This document shows, in pieces, positions 7,666-16,079 of a stretch of DNA of 36,061 nucleotides (position 1 is the first letter of the stretch; every line of letters begins with the position of its first letter). Under the pieces are notes generated by a model. The model ran no database searches, had not been told where the DNA came from, and worked only from the letters and a program-made list of their open reading frames with translations. The DNA is from Rodentibacter caecimuris (GTDB lineage: Bacteria > Pseudomonadota > Gammaproteobacteria > Enterobacterales > Pasteurellaceae). The stretch lies in NCBI RefSeq assembly GCF_024622045.1, contig NZ_JANKBP010000021.1. One strand, 5' to 3'. The position numbers were made by a program, and so were the translations under genes.

Positions 7666-8601
7666 ATGAAAGTTGCAGTATTAGGTGCAGCCGGCGGTAT
7701 CGGTCAAGCGTTGGCATTATTGCTAAAGCTACAATTACCGGCAGGAACAGAATTATCACTTTATGACATTGCGCCGATAACACCGGGCGTGGCGGCTGAT
7801 GTCAGCCATATTCCTACAGCCGTGAAAGTGAAAGGTTTTTCAGGTGAAGATCCAAGTCCTGCACTTGAAGGCGCAGATGTGGTATTGATTTCTGCAGGTG
7901 TAGCACGTAAGCCAGGTATGGATCGTTCCGATTTATTTAATATCAATGCCGGGATTGTTCGTAATCTTGTTGAAAAAATCGCGGTTGTTTGCCCGAAGGC
8001 CTGCATAGGTATTATTACTAATCCGGTTAATACAACAGTTGCTATTGCAGCAGAAGTACTGAAAAAAGCCGGTGTTTATGATAAACGTAAATTATTCGGT
8101 GTGACAACGTTAGATGTGCTTCGCTCAGAAACCTTTGTTGCCGAATTGAAAAATCTCAATGTTTCCCGTACGACCGTACCGGTTATCGGGGGGCATTCCG
8201 GTGTTACCATCCTTCCATTACTTTCTCAAGTTCCTTATGCGGAGTTTACCGCTGAAGAAATCGTACCATTAACAAAACGTATCCAAAATGCAGGTACTGA
8301 AGTTGTAGAAGCCAAAGCCGGTGGCGGATCGGCAACGCTTTCTATGGCTCAAGCCGCCGCTCGTTTTGCCCGCTCTTTAATAAAGGGTTTGAGAGGAGAG
8401 ACTGTTGTTGAATGCACTTATGTGGAAGGTGATGGAAAATATGCCCGTTTCTTTGCTCAACCGGTTCGTTTAGGTAAAGATGGTGTGGAAGAGATTCTAC
8501 CAATCGGTTTATTAAGCGAATTTGAACAACATGCATTGGAATCAATGTTGCCGACATTACGTGCAGATATTGAATTAGGTGAGAAATTTATCAACGGTTA
8601 A
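7666..8601 (+). CDS. mdh: Malate dehydrogenase (NAD-dependent)
   Basis: 311 residues against 312 in E. coli Mdh. It has the N-terminal dinucleotide fold MKVAVLGAAGGIGQALALLL, the substrate-loop arginines ISAGVARKPGMDRSDLF, NPVNTTV, the catalytic-His segment VIGGHSGVTILPL, and the C-terminal GLLSEFEQHALESML. It interconverts malate and oxaloacetate in the cytoplasm. RBS AAGGAG sits about seven bases before ATG. Divergent from argR and followed by its own terminator. Confidence 0.98.
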   Translation: MKVAVLGAAGGIGQALALLLKLQLPAGTELSLYDIAPITPGVAADVSHIPTAVKVKGFSGEDPSPALEGADVVLISAGVARKPGMDRSDLFNINAGIVRNLVEKIAVVCPKACIGIITNPVNTTVAIAAEVLKKAGVYDKRKLFGVTTLDVLRSETFVAELKNLNVSRTTVPVIGGHSGVTILPLLSQVPYAEFTAEEIVPLTKRIQNAGTEVVEAKAGGGSATLSMAQAAARFARSLIKGLRGETVVECTYVEGDGKYARFFAQPVRLGKDGVEEILPIGLLSEFEQHALESMLPTLRADIELGEKFING

Positions 8602-8619
8602 TTATAAATTTTATAGAAG

Positions 8620-8648
8620 AAGCGTCTACATAATAGACGCTTTTTTTT
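8620..8648 (+). terminator. mdh terminator
   Basis: AAGCGTCTA pairs with TAGACGCTT around a five-base loop, followed by eight T residues (8641-8648). It begins 18 bases after the mdh stop. Confidence 0.93.
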
Positions 8649-8674
8649 GTAAAAAGAAAATTTTTAAGAAAAAC

Positions 8675-8722
8675 CGTGACTTACTTCACAAATTTGGAAA
8701 TAGATATTTGCATAAGTATCTT
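8675..8722 (+). promoter_or_regulatory. CRP-like site and promoter of the sRNA candidate
   Basis: CGTGA-CTTACT-TCACA (8675-8690) matches the CRP consensus at nine of ten half-site bases. It is followed by TTGGAA (8694-8699) and either CATAAG (8711-8716) or TATCTT (8717-8722) as -10. With the first, the start is near 8724 and CRP centres near -41, the class II position; with the second it centres near -46. Confidence 0.5.
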
Positions 8723-8723
8723 G

Positions 8724-8821
8724 ATGGGAGTAACCTAACCTCACTAAAAATAAGTGCTATCCCAAATAGCCGACATCTATTTTGCTTTCCGAGTAGTGCC
8801 TCTTTTGAGGCACTTTTTTTA
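8724..8821 (+). ncRNA. Candidate small RNA between mdh and the comEA-like gene
   Basis: A stand-alone transcription unit with no credible ORF: CRP-like site and promoter (8675-8722), then a roughly 95-nt stretch ending in a strong terminator (AGTGCCTC / GAGGCACT, 8795-8814, plus T7). Inside, TGGGA (8725-8729) can pair with TCCCA (8760-8764), enclosing a small CACT/AGTG hairpin (8742-8756), and a single-stranded pyrimidine-rich stretch (CTATTTTGCTTTCC, about 8777-8790) precedes the terminator, as in Hfq-binding sRNAs. It comes after the separate mdh terminator, so it is not just an mdh 3' UTR. I do not recognise it as a named sRNA. Confidence 0.5.
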
Positions 8822-8912
8822 TTCTAAAAATAGAACAGAGTTGAACTAATTCCCTAAATTAGAATCTTAAAGTATGTTCTTCTGACAAAATCACTATTTA
8901 TAGGAGTTTTTT

Positions 8913-9482
8913 ATGAAATCTTTAAAATCTTTATTAACGTTTACCGCACTTAGCATAGCCGTTGCCGGTTCTGCATTTTCAAATGAAAATACGGTTACCA
9001 CTCTTAAAAAAGAATCAGTAACGAATGTAAATTCAATGATTCAGAAACAAAAAGAAAATGCTATCGCAGATAAAAATAGTCTAAAAGAGAAAGTCGTTGC
9101 GACAAAAGAAAAAGCTAAAGAGGCGGTGAAATCTACAAAAGAAGCGACAAAAGAAAAAATAGATGTAGTGAAAGAAAAAGCTAACTCAATGAAATCATCA
9201 GATACTTCATCAATGAAAAACCAAGTTTCTGAGAAATTCAATTCAGCGAAAGAGCAGATTAAAACAGAAAAACAAAAAATTGCCTCAAGTGCTAAAGTAA
9301 ATATTAATAAAGCGGACGCTGAAACCTTACAAAAACTTTCCGGCATTGGTGAAAAGAAAGCGCAAGCAATTGTGGATTATCGTAATAAAATGGGCAAAAT
9401 CAAAAATGTGGCGGAATTATCAAAAATTGATGGTTTAGGTGAGACAACCATTGAAAAAATTGCGCCTTACCTGACTTTTTAA
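8913..9482 (+). CDS. Secreted ComEA-like helix-hairpin-helix protein with a long charged linker
   Basis: A 189-residue protein. Residues 1-23 (MKSLKSLLTFTALSIAVAGSA...) are a Sec signal peptide with a likely cut after SAFS. Residues about 25-125 are a Lys/Glu/Ala/Ser-rich helical linker with repeated KEKAKEA-like blocks. Residues about 127-189 are a tandem helix-hairpin-helix domain: VNINKADAETLQKLSGIGEKKAQAIVDYR, then IDGLGETTIEKI. This fold in ComEA/ComE1 binds double-stranded DNA in the periplasm during natural transformation, which fits a uptake-signal-bearing genome. The linker is far longer than in a typical short ComEA of about 110 aa. RBS AGGAG precedes ATG; an uptake signal lies in the signal-peptide coding region. 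Confidence 0.8.
   Translation: MKSLKSLLTFTALSIAVAGSAFSNENTVTTLKKESVTNVNSMIQKQKENAIADKNSLKEKVVATKEKAKEAVKSTKEATKEKIDVVKEKANSMKSSDTSSMKNQVSEKFNSAKEQIKTEKQKIASSAKVNINKADAETLQKLSGIGEKKAQAIVDYRNKMGKIKNVAELSKIDGLGETTIEKIAPYLTF
8943..8951 (-). repeat. DNA uptake signal sequence
   Basis: Exact ACCGCACTT inside the signal-peptide coding part of the ComEA-like gene. Confidence 0.85.
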
Positions 9483-9512
9483 AAACAAGGTCAATATCAA
9501 GCGTACTTTCTA

Positions 9513-9542
9513 AAGCTCGACAAATTTGGTCGGGCTTTTTTG
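9513..9542 (+). terminator. Terminator after the comEA-like gene
   Basis: AAGCTCGAC pairs with GTCGGGCTT (one G-T pair) around an AAATTTG loop, followed by a run of six T. Confidence 0.85.
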
Positions 9543-9560
9543 TTATAAGTTAAAAATATT

Positions 9561-9631
9561 GTTGAGCTAGATCACAAATTTGCAACAAACTTATAAATGA
9601 GGCATTTTTCCAATTCAATCCTATGTATAAT
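9561..9631 (+). promoter_or_regulatory. sucA promoter region with CRP-like site
   Basis: GTTGA-GCTAGA-TCACA (9561-9576) has a perfect right CRP half-site. A perfect TATAAT lies at 9626-9631 with only a weak -35, typical of an activator-dependent promoter. The start would be near 9638, putting the CRP centre near -70, the other class I position. The core GAGCTAGATC is shared with the mdh site. Confidence 0.5.
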
Positions 9632-9669
9632 GGAAGAGAAATTAATCGATCATATTATTTGAGGTAAAC

Positions 9670-12477
9670 ATGCAACCAAATAAAGATTTTGATGAATGGT
9701 TGGCAACAACCGCATTCGGTGGCGCAAACCAAGCCTATATCGAAGAATTATATGAGCGTTATTTAGACGATCCGAATTCTATTGATAAAAGCTGGAAAAC
9801 AACCTTTGATTCTTTACCCAAATCAACTACGGTTGAACAACCGCATTCGCCGGTGCGTGATTATTTCCGACGTTTAGCCCGTGAAAATAGCACTGAAGCC
9901 GTGACAGTGATTGATCCGGAAGCAAGTGCAAAATTAGTAAAAGTATTACAATTTATCAATGCCTACCGTTTCCGTGGTCATTTGGAAGCAAAACTTGATC
10001 CCCTCAATTATTATCGTTGGAAAGTATCAAATGTGCCTGAATTGGATTATCGTTATCACGGTTTTACCGAACAAGATCTCAACGAAACTTTCAATATTAA
10101 CCACTACGTTTATCAACGAGACACCATTAAACTAGCCGATTTAAATACAATGCTGAAAGAGACCTACTGTGGTCCTATCGGTTTAGAATTTATGCATGTA
10201 CAGGATATGGAACAAAAAATGTGGCTTCAAAATAAATTAGAAAGCCGCTTAAATCAACCGCTCTTTAGCCATGAAGAAAAAGTGAATTTTCTTAATGAAT
10301 TGACGGCTGCAGATGGGTTGGAACGTTATCTTGGTGCAAAATTCCCAGGGGCAAAACGTTTCTCTTTGGAGGGAAGTGATGCTTTTATCCCATTAATGAA
10401 AGAAATTATTCGTCACGCAGGTAAACAAGGTGTTAAAGATGTGATGATGGGAATGGCACACCGTGGGCGTTTAAATATGCTGGTGAATGTGCTGGGTAAA
10501 AAACCAAAAGATTTATTTGATGAGTTTGCCGGTAAACACTCGGGCGATCGTACCGGAGATGTAAAATATCACCAAGGTTTTTCGTCTGATTTTGCAGTTG
10601 GTGAAAGCCATGTTCACTTAACCCTTGCATTTAACCCGTCGCATTTAGAAATTGTTAGCCCGGTTGTTATTGGTGCAGTCCGCTCACGCCAAACTAAGAA
10701 AAATGATATAGAACGTTCACAAGTATTGGCGGTAACCGTTCATGGTGATTCGGCCGTCGCTGGTCAAGGTGTTGTACAAGAAACCTTAAATATGTCGAAT
10801 GCTCGTGGTTATACGGTTGGTGGGACGATTCGTATTGTGATCAATAACCAAATCGGTTTTACCACGTCTAACCCAAATGACACTCGCTCCACAGAATACT
10901 GCACGGACATTGCGAAAATGATTCAAGCACCGATCATCCACGTAAATGGTGATGATCCGGAGGCTGTTGCTTTTGCCGCCCGTATGGCAGTGGAATATCG
11001 CAGTTTGTTTAAACGGGATATTTTCATTGATTTGATTTCTTATCGTCGCCACGGACACAATGAAGCCGATGAGCCTTTAGCGACACAACCAATGATGTAC
11101 AGCATTATTAAAAAACATCCGACACCACGTCAGGTTTATGCAGATCGTTTGGTAAAAGAAGGTGTGATTAGCGAAGAGCAAGCCATAGAAATGATGAACG
11201 TATATCGTGACGGCTTAGATAATGGCGAACGCGTTGTAGCTGAATGGCGTGAAATGGATACGGCAAAAATGGATTGGTTGCAATATCTCAATTATGATTG
11301 GACAGCGCCTTATGAAAGTAAATTCCCGCAAGATCGTTTTATCACGTTAGCAAAACGGATATGCGAATATCCGGAAAGTTTACGTCCTCACCCACGTGTT
11401 GAAAAAATTTACCATGATCGTAAAGCCATGTATCAAGGTGAAAAATTGCTTGACTGGGGTATGGCGGAAACCATGGCATATGCAACCTTGCTTGATGAAG
11501 GGGTAAACGTTCGTTTATCAGGTGAAGATGCGGGACGGGGTACTTTCTTCCATCGTCACGCCGTAGTACATAACCAAAATGATGGTACCGGCTATGTTCC
11601 GCTCACGCATTTGCATGCCAACCAAGGACGTTTCGAAGTATGGGATTCGGTACTTTCGGAAGAATCGGTGCTTGCTTTTGAATATGGTTATGCCACGGCT
11701 GATCCGAAAACTCTAACGATTTGGGAAGCACAATTTGGTGATTTTGCAAACGGAGCACAAATTGTGATCGATCAATTTATCAGTTCTGGAGAACAAAAAT
11801 GGAACAGAATGTGCGGTTTAGTCATGTTGTTACCTCATGGTTATGAAGGTCAGGGACCGGAGCATTCTTCCGCACGTTTGGAGCGTTATCTGCAACTTTG
11901 CGCAGAGCAAAATATACAGGTTTGTATCCCTTCTACGCCTGCACAGGTTTATCATATGTTACGCCGTCAGGCTTTACGTAAAATGCGCCGTCCGTTAATT
12001 GCGATTTCTCCAAAATCCTTATTGCGCCACCCGTTAGCCGTATCAAGTTTGGACGAACTGGTTAATGGTTCATTCCTGACGGTAATTGGTGAAACGGACG
12101 AACTGGATCCAAAAGGTATTAAACGCATTGTGATGTGTTCAGGAAAAGTCTATTACGATTTACTGGAACAGCGCCGAGCCAATAATCAAACCGATGTGGC
12201 AATTATCCGAATTGAACAACTTTATCCTTATCCGCATGAAGATGTGAAGAAAGCGCTTGAGCCTTATGCTCATGTAAAAGATTATGTATGGTGTCAAGAA
12301 GAACCGCTTAATCAAGGCGCTTGGTATAACTGTAAACATAATTTTGAAAGTTCTATCCCTGAGGATCTCAAACTCAAATATGCGGGGCGTCCAGCTTCAG
12401 CTTCACCGGCGGTTGGTTATATGTCATTACACATCAAACAGCAAAAACAATTGGTGGAAGATGCATTGACATTGTAA
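9670..12477 (+). CDS. sucA: 2-oxoglutarate dehydrogenase E1 component
   Basis: 935 residues (E. coli SucA 933). Thiamine-diphosphate-dependent decarboxylase subunit that converts 2-oxoglutarate and passes the succinyl group to the E2 lipoyl arm. Visible features: the N-terminal E2-binding segment (DEWLATTAFGGANQAYIEELYERYL), the catalytic HRGRLNMLVNVLGK, the ThDP/Mg region with NNQIGFTTSNP and HVNGDDPEAVAFAARMA, RRHGHNEADEP, and the C-terminal transketolase-like part with LSGEDAGRGTFFHRHAV and LLPHGYEGQGPEHSSARLERYLQL. RBS GAGG precedes ATG 9670. First gene of the sucAB unit; no sdh or gltA genes adjoin it. Confidence 0.98.
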   Translation: MQPNKDFDEWLATTAFGGANQAYIEELYERYLDDPNSIDKSWKTTFDSLPKSTTVEQPHSPVRDYFRRLARENSTEAVTVIDPEASAKLVKVLQFINAYRFRGHLEAKLDPLNYYRWKVSNVPELDYRYHGFTEQDLNETFNINHYVYQRDTIKLADLNTMLKETYCGPIGLEFMHVQDMEQKMWLQNKLESRLNQPLFSHEEKVNFLNELTAADGLERYLGAKFPGAKRFSLEGSDAFIPLMKEIIRHAGKQGVKDVMMGMAHRGRLNMLVNVLGKKPKDLFDEFAGKHSGDRTGDVKYHQGFSSDFAVGESHVHLTLAFNPSHLEIVSPVVIGAVRSRQTKKNDIERSQVLAVTVHGDSAVAGQGVVQETLNMSNARGYTVGGTIRIVINNQIGFTTSNPNDTRSTEYCTDIAKMIQAPIIHVNGDDPEAVAFAARMAVEYRSLFKRDIFIDLISYRRHGHNEADEPLATQPMMYSIIKKHPTPRQVYADRLVKEGVISEEQAIEMMNVYRDGLDNGERVVAEWREMDTAKMDWLQYLNYDWTAPYESKFPQDRFITLAKRICEYPESLRPHPRVEKIYHDRKAMYQGEKLLDWGMAETMAYATLLDEGVNVRLSGEDAGRGTFFHRHAVVHNQNDGTGYVPLTHLHANQGRFEVWDSVLSEESVLAFEYGYATADPKTLTIWEAQFGDFANGAQIVIDQFISSGEQKWNRMCGLVMLLPHGYEGQGPEHSSARLERYLQLCAEQNIQVCIPSTPAQVYHMLRRQALRKMRRPLIAISPKSLLRHPLAVSSLDELVNGSFLTVIGETDELDPKGIKRIVMCSGKVYYDLLEQRRANNQTDVAIIRIEQLYPYPHEDVKKALEPYAHVKDYVWCQEEPLNQGAWYNCKHNFESSIPEDLKLKYAGRPASASPAVGYMSLHIKQQKQLVEDALTL

Positions 12478-12485
12478 AGTGCGGT
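12477..12485 (+). repeat. DNA uptake signal sequence
   Basis: Exact AAGTGCGGT beginning at the last base of the sucA stop codon. Confidence 0.85.
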
Positions 12486-12507
12486 GAAAAATTTGCATGT
12501 TTTCATG

Positions 12508-12558
12508 AGTGGAATGATCCACTAATAAGAGTAACCAAAATGGTGGGCTAAAACCCAC
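12508..12558 (+). promoter_or_regulatory. Two small hairpins in the sucA-sucB spacer
   Basis: AGTGGA-ATGA-TCCACT (12508-12523) and GTGGG-CTAAAA-CCCAC (12543-12558) stand in tandem in the 111-bp gap. Neither has a T-run, so they are more likely RNA-processing or stability elements than terminators. Confidence 0.45.
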
Positions 12559-12588
12559 ATGAGAAAAAATAGTAAAGGAAAAACGACC

Positions 12589-13818
12589 ATGACAATCGAA
12601 GTTCTCGTTCCAGATTTACCCGAATCCGTTGCGGATGCCACTGTGGCAACATGGCATAAAAAAGTAGGGGATACAGTAAAACGTGACGAAGTATTAGTTG
12701 AAATTGAAACGGATAAAGTCGTGTTAGAAGTACCGGCTCAGTCCGATGGTGTGATTACGGAAATTTTAGAAGCCGAAGGCGCAACGGTAGTTAGCAAACA
12801 ACTACTCGGTAAACTTTCCAAAGCTCAAGCAGGTGATGTTAGTACGACAAAGATCAATGAATCAAATGAACCGACACCGGCAGATCGCCATCATTCAGCC
12901 ATTGAAAATAGTCAACACAATGCTGATGATCACGGGCCTGCAATCAGACGTTTGCTGGCGGAACATGATCTTGATGCCTCTCAAATTCAGGGCTCCGGTG
13001 TAGGCGGTCGATTAACCCGTGAAGATATTGAACGTGAAATTGCGAAACGGGATGCGCAAAAAGCAAAACAAGAGGTGGCAACAGAACAGAATACCATCAG
13101 TACCGTGGCTTACCAGTCTCGTTCTGAAAAACGCGTTCCAATGACGCGTTTACGCAAACGCATTGCAGAGCGTTTACTTGAAGCCAAAAACAGCACTGCA
13201 ATGCTCACGACATTTAATGAAGTGGATATGCAACCGATAATGAAATTGCGTAAAACCTACGGTGAAAAATTTGAAAAACAGCATGATGTACGTTTAGGTT
13301 TTATGTCGTTCTATATTAAAGCTGTGGTCGAAGCGTTAAAACGTTATCCGGAAGTAAATGCTTCTATTGATGACGATGATATTGTTTACCATAATTACTT
13401 TGATATTAGTATCGCTGTTTCTACCCCTCGCGGTTTGGTTACACCGGTGTTACGTAACTGCGATAAACTAAGTATGGCGGAAATCGAAAAACAAATTAAA
13501 GCACTGGCAGAAAAAGGTCGTGATGGCAAGTTAACGGTGGAAGATTTAACCGGTGGAAATTTCACTATTACTAATGGTGGGGTGTTTGGTTCATTAATGT
13601 CCACCCCGATTATTAATCCACCGCAGAGTGCGATTCTAGGCATGCATGCGATTAAAGAGAGACCGATCGCATTGAATGGGGAAGTTGTCATTCGTCCAAT
13701 GATGTATCTGGCGTTGTCTTATGATCACCGTTTAATTGACGGTAAAGAATCCGTTGGTTTCCTTGTCGCCGTTAAAGAATTATTGGAAGATCCGACAAGA
13801 TTATTATTGGAAATTTAG
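12589..13818 (+). CDS. sucB: Dihydrolipoyl succinyltransferase, E2 of 2-oxoglutarate dehydrogenase
   Basis: 409 residues from the ATG at 12589, which has AAAGGA upstream and aligns with the family start; an upstream ATG at 12559 would add ten unconserved residues and lies against a hairpin. Lipoyl domain residues 1-77 with Lys43 in EIETDKVVLEVPA as the lipoylation site; a peripheral subunit-binding domain around GPAIRRLLAEHDLDASQIQGSG; and the C-terminal catalytic acyltransferase core ending in SYDHRLIDGKESVGFLV, whose His is catalytic. It transfers the succinyl group to CoA. Cotranscribed with sucA by proximity. The E3 (lpd) gene is not in the window. Confidence 0.97.
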   Translation: MTIEVLVPDLPESVADATVATWHKKVGDTVKRDEVLVEIETDKVVLEVPAQSDGVITEILEAEGATVVSKQLLGKLSKAQAGDVSTTKINESNEPTPADRHHSAIENSQHNADDHGPAIRRLLAEHDLDASQIQGSGVGGRLTREDIEREIAKRDAQKAKQEVATEQNTISTVAYQSRSEKRVPMTRLRKRIAERLLEAKNSTAMLTTFNEVDMQPIMKLRKTYGEKFEKQHDVRLGFMSFYIKAVVEALKRYPEVNASIDDDDIVYHNYFDISIAVSTPRGLVTPVLRNCDKLSMAEIEKQIKALAEKGRDGKLTVEDLTGGNFTITNGGVFGSLMSTPIINPPQSAILGMHAIKERPIALNGEVVIRPMMYLALSYDHRLIDGKESVGFLVAVKELLEDPTRLLLEI

Positions 13819-13821
13819 AGT

Positions 13822-13856
13822 AAAAGTGCGGTCAATTTTGATCGCATTTTTATTTT
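13822..13856 (+). terminator. Uptake-signal-based terminator between sucB and sucC
   Basis: AAAAGTGCGGTCAA (with AAGTGCGGT at 13824-13832) pairs through two G-T pairs with TTGATCGCATTTT, followed by a T-rich tract. One arm is an exact uptake signal, the other a degenerate one. It may partly uncouple sucCD from sucAB. Confidence 0.65.
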
Positions 13857-13917
13857 TCGACGAAAAGATGACTATTTTCACATATCCTAAATAACCAGAA
13901 AAAAGCAGGTAAACCTT

Positions 13918-15084
13918 ATGAATTTACACGAATATCAAGCAAAACAGCTTTTTAAAGAATATGATCTACCGGTGAGTGAAGGGATTATTTGTCATTCGGC
14001 GGATGATGCCGCTATGGCGCTTTTCCAACTTAACGGTGATCGTTGGATCGCAAAATGCCAAGTTCATGCCGGAGGTCGAGGAAAAGCCGGTGGTGTAAAA
14101 CTGGTACATAATGCGGAAGAAGCCCGATCTTTTGCCCATCAATGGCTGGGAAATCGTTTGGTAACTTTCCAAACCGATAAACAAGGCCAACCGGTAAATA
14201 GTATCTATATTGAGGAAACCTGTGATATTGCTCAAGAACTTTATCTTGGTGCAGTGATTGATCGTTCTTCACAACAAATTATCTTTATGGCATCTTCCGC
14301 TGGTGGAATGAATATTGAAGATGTCGCTCGCGAAACGCCTCATTTGATTCATAAAGTCGCCATTGATCCGTTATTTGGCGGTATGCCGTATCAAGGCAGA
14401 GAATTAGCATTTAAATTAGGTTTAAGCGGAGAACAAAATAAACAGTTTGCTCATGCATTTGTACAATTAGCGAAGTTATTTATAGAAAAAGATCTTTCGC
14501 TTTTAGAAGTTAATCCGCTAGTGGTGACAAAGCAAGGTCAGTTACTGTGTTTGGATGCCAAAATGACGATTGACGATAATGCGTTGTTTCGCCATAAGGA
14601 TTTACTGGCTTTCCAAGATTTAAGCCAAAGCGATTTACGAGAGGCCGAAGCGGAAAAACATCAACTCAATTATGTCGCCTTAGAAGGGGATATCGGTTGT
14701 ATGGTAAACGGTGCGGGGCTTGCCATGGGAACGATGGATATGGTGAAACTTTATGGCGGAAATCCAGCAAATTTCCTCGATGTCGGGGGCGGTGCGACAA
14801 AAGAACGGGTTACTGAGGCCTTCAAAATTATTTTGACAGATAAGGGGGTAAAAGCCATTTTAGTCAATATTTTCGGAGGAATTGTTCGTTGTGATTTAAT
14901 TGCCGAAGGGGTTATTGCCGCTATCAAAGAAGTTGGGATAAATGTTCCTGTTGTAGTGCGTTTAGAAGGAACAAATGTTGAGTTAGGGCGTAGAATCCTG
15001 TCAGACAGTGGGGTAAATCTTATTGTTGAAAATAGTTTAAAAGATGCTGCACAAGCTGTAGTAAAAGCGGCAAAAGGAGCGTAA
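13918..15084 (+). CDS. sucC: Succinyl-CoA synthetase (ADP-forming) beta subunit
   Basis: 388 residues, identical in length to E. coli SucC. N-terminal ATP-grasp domain from MNLHEYQAKQLFKEYDLPVSEG with the nucleotide-binding QVHAGGRGKAGGVKL; VNPLVV supplies an Mg-binding Asn. The C-terminal CoA-ligase domain contains GAGLAMGTMDMVKLYGG, NFLDVGGGA and ILVNIFGGIVRCD. It makes ATP from succinyl-CoA together with SucD. Two bases separate its stop from the sucD ATG. Confidence 0.98.
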   Translation: MNLHEYQAKQLFKEYDLPVSEGIICHSADDAAMALFQLNGDRWIAKCQVHAGGRGKAGGVKLVHNAEEARSFAHQWLGNRLVTFQTDKQGQPVNSIYIEETCDIAQELYLGAVIDRSSQQIIFMASSAGGMNIEDVARETPHLIHKVAIDPLFGGMPYQGRELAFKLGLSGEQNKQFAHAFVQLAKLFIEKDLSLLEVNPLVVTKQGQLLCLDAKMTIDDNALFRHKDLLAFQDLSQSDLREAEAEKHQLNYVALEGDIGCMVNGAGLAMGTMDMVKLYGGNPANFLDVGGGATKERVTEAFKIILTDKGVKAILVNIFGGIVRCDLIAEGVIAAIKEVGINVPVVVRLEGTNVELGRRILSDSGVNLIVENSLKDAAQAVVKAAKGA

Positions 15085-15086
15085 TT

Positions 15087-15956
15087 ATGTCGATCTTAAT
15101 TAATAAAGATACTAAAGTTATTTGCCAAGGTTTCACCGGTACACAGGGTACGTTCCATTCCGAGCAAGCATTGGCTTATGGCACAAAAATGGTAGGCGGT
15201 GTATCCCCTAATAAAGGAGGAAGTACGCATTTGGGATTACCGGTTTTTAACACGGTAAGAGAGGCGGTGGAGACTACCGGTGCGACAGCGACAATGATTT
15301 ATGTGCCGGCGGCATTTTGTAAAGATGCCATCCTAGAAGCCATTGATGCTGGCATTCAATTAATTATTTGTATCACAGAAGGTATCCCAACTTTGGATAT
15401 GCTTACGGTGAAACAAAAATTAAATGAAACCGGTGTGATTATGATTGGGCCTAATTGTCCGGGCATTATTACGCCGGATGAATGCAAAATCGGTATTATG
15501 CCGGGGCATATTCATAAAAAAGGCAAAGTCGGTATTGTTTCCCGTTCCGGAACATTAACTTATGAAGCAGTAAAACAAACCACTGATGAAGGCTTTGGGC
15601 AATCCACTTGTGTGGGAATAGGTGGCGATCCGATTCCGGGCTCAAGTTTCATTGATATTTTAAAACGTTTCCAAGATGATCCCGAAACCGAAGCCATTGT
15701 AATGATTGGTGAGATCGGTGGTTCCGCAGAGGAAGAAGCAGCGGCTTATATTAAAGCCCATGTCACCAAACCGATGGTTGGCTATATTGCCGGCGTTACC
15801 GCTCCGAAAGGCAAACGAATGGGGCATGCTGGGGCAATTATTAGTGGTGGTAAAGGCTCTGCTGAGGATAAAATCGCCGCCCTTGAAGCAGCAGGGGTTA
15901 AAACAGTAAGAAGTTTAGCGGAGATTGGTTCGGCATTAAGAACATTATTAAAATAA
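15087..15956 (+). CDS. sucD: Succinyl-CoA synthetase alpha subunit
   Basis: 289 residues (E. coli 289). CoA-binding Rossmann domain with QGFTGTQGTFHSEQALAYG, and the ligase domain with IGPNCPGIITP. The phospho-histidine lies in KRMGHAGAIISGG, the active-site loop that carries phosphate between subunits. RBS AAGGAGCG overlaps the end of sucC, so the pair is translationally linked. Followed by an uptake-signal dyad terminator. Confidence 0.98.
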   Translation: MSILINKDTKVICQGFTGTQGTFHSEQALAYGTKMVGGVSPNKGGSTHLGLPVFNTVREAVETTGATATMIYVPAAFCKDAILEAIDAGIQLIICITEGIPTLDMLTVKQKLNETGVIMIGPNCPGIITPDECKIGIMPGHIHKKGKVGIVSRSGTLTYEAVKQTTDEGFGQSTCVGIGGDPIPGSSFIDILKRFQDDPETEAIVMIGEIGGSAEEEAAAYIKAHVTKPMVGYIAGVTAPKGKRMGHAGAIISGGKGSAEDKIAALEAAGVKTVRSLAEIGSALRTLLK

Positions 15957-15974
15957 AAACACATTTAAGAAATG

Positions 15975-16013
15975 ACCGCACTTTGCCAATGTATTCAAAG
16001 TGCGGTTTTTTTA
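15975..16013. terminator. Uptake-signal dyad terminator after sucD
   Basis: ACCGCACTTTG pairs with CAAAGTGCGGT around a ten-base loop, followed by seven T. Two inverted uptake signals forming an intrinsic terminator is a well-known Haemophilus arrangement. Confidence 0.93.
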
Positions 16014-16079
16014 TAACAAGTTGTTATAACGTCATGATTAAAAGGTGTATAATCTCAAGCTTATTTTAAGGAAAAAATT

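Noticed and set aside
8579..8827. 82-codon open frame overlapping the mdh end
   Set aside because: It runs through the mdh terminator and the sRNA candidate, overlaps the mdh 3' end and has no ribosome-binding site.
12559..12588. Upstream ATG of sucB
   Set aside because: The extra ten residues are not family-like and the ribosome-binding site fits ATG 12589.
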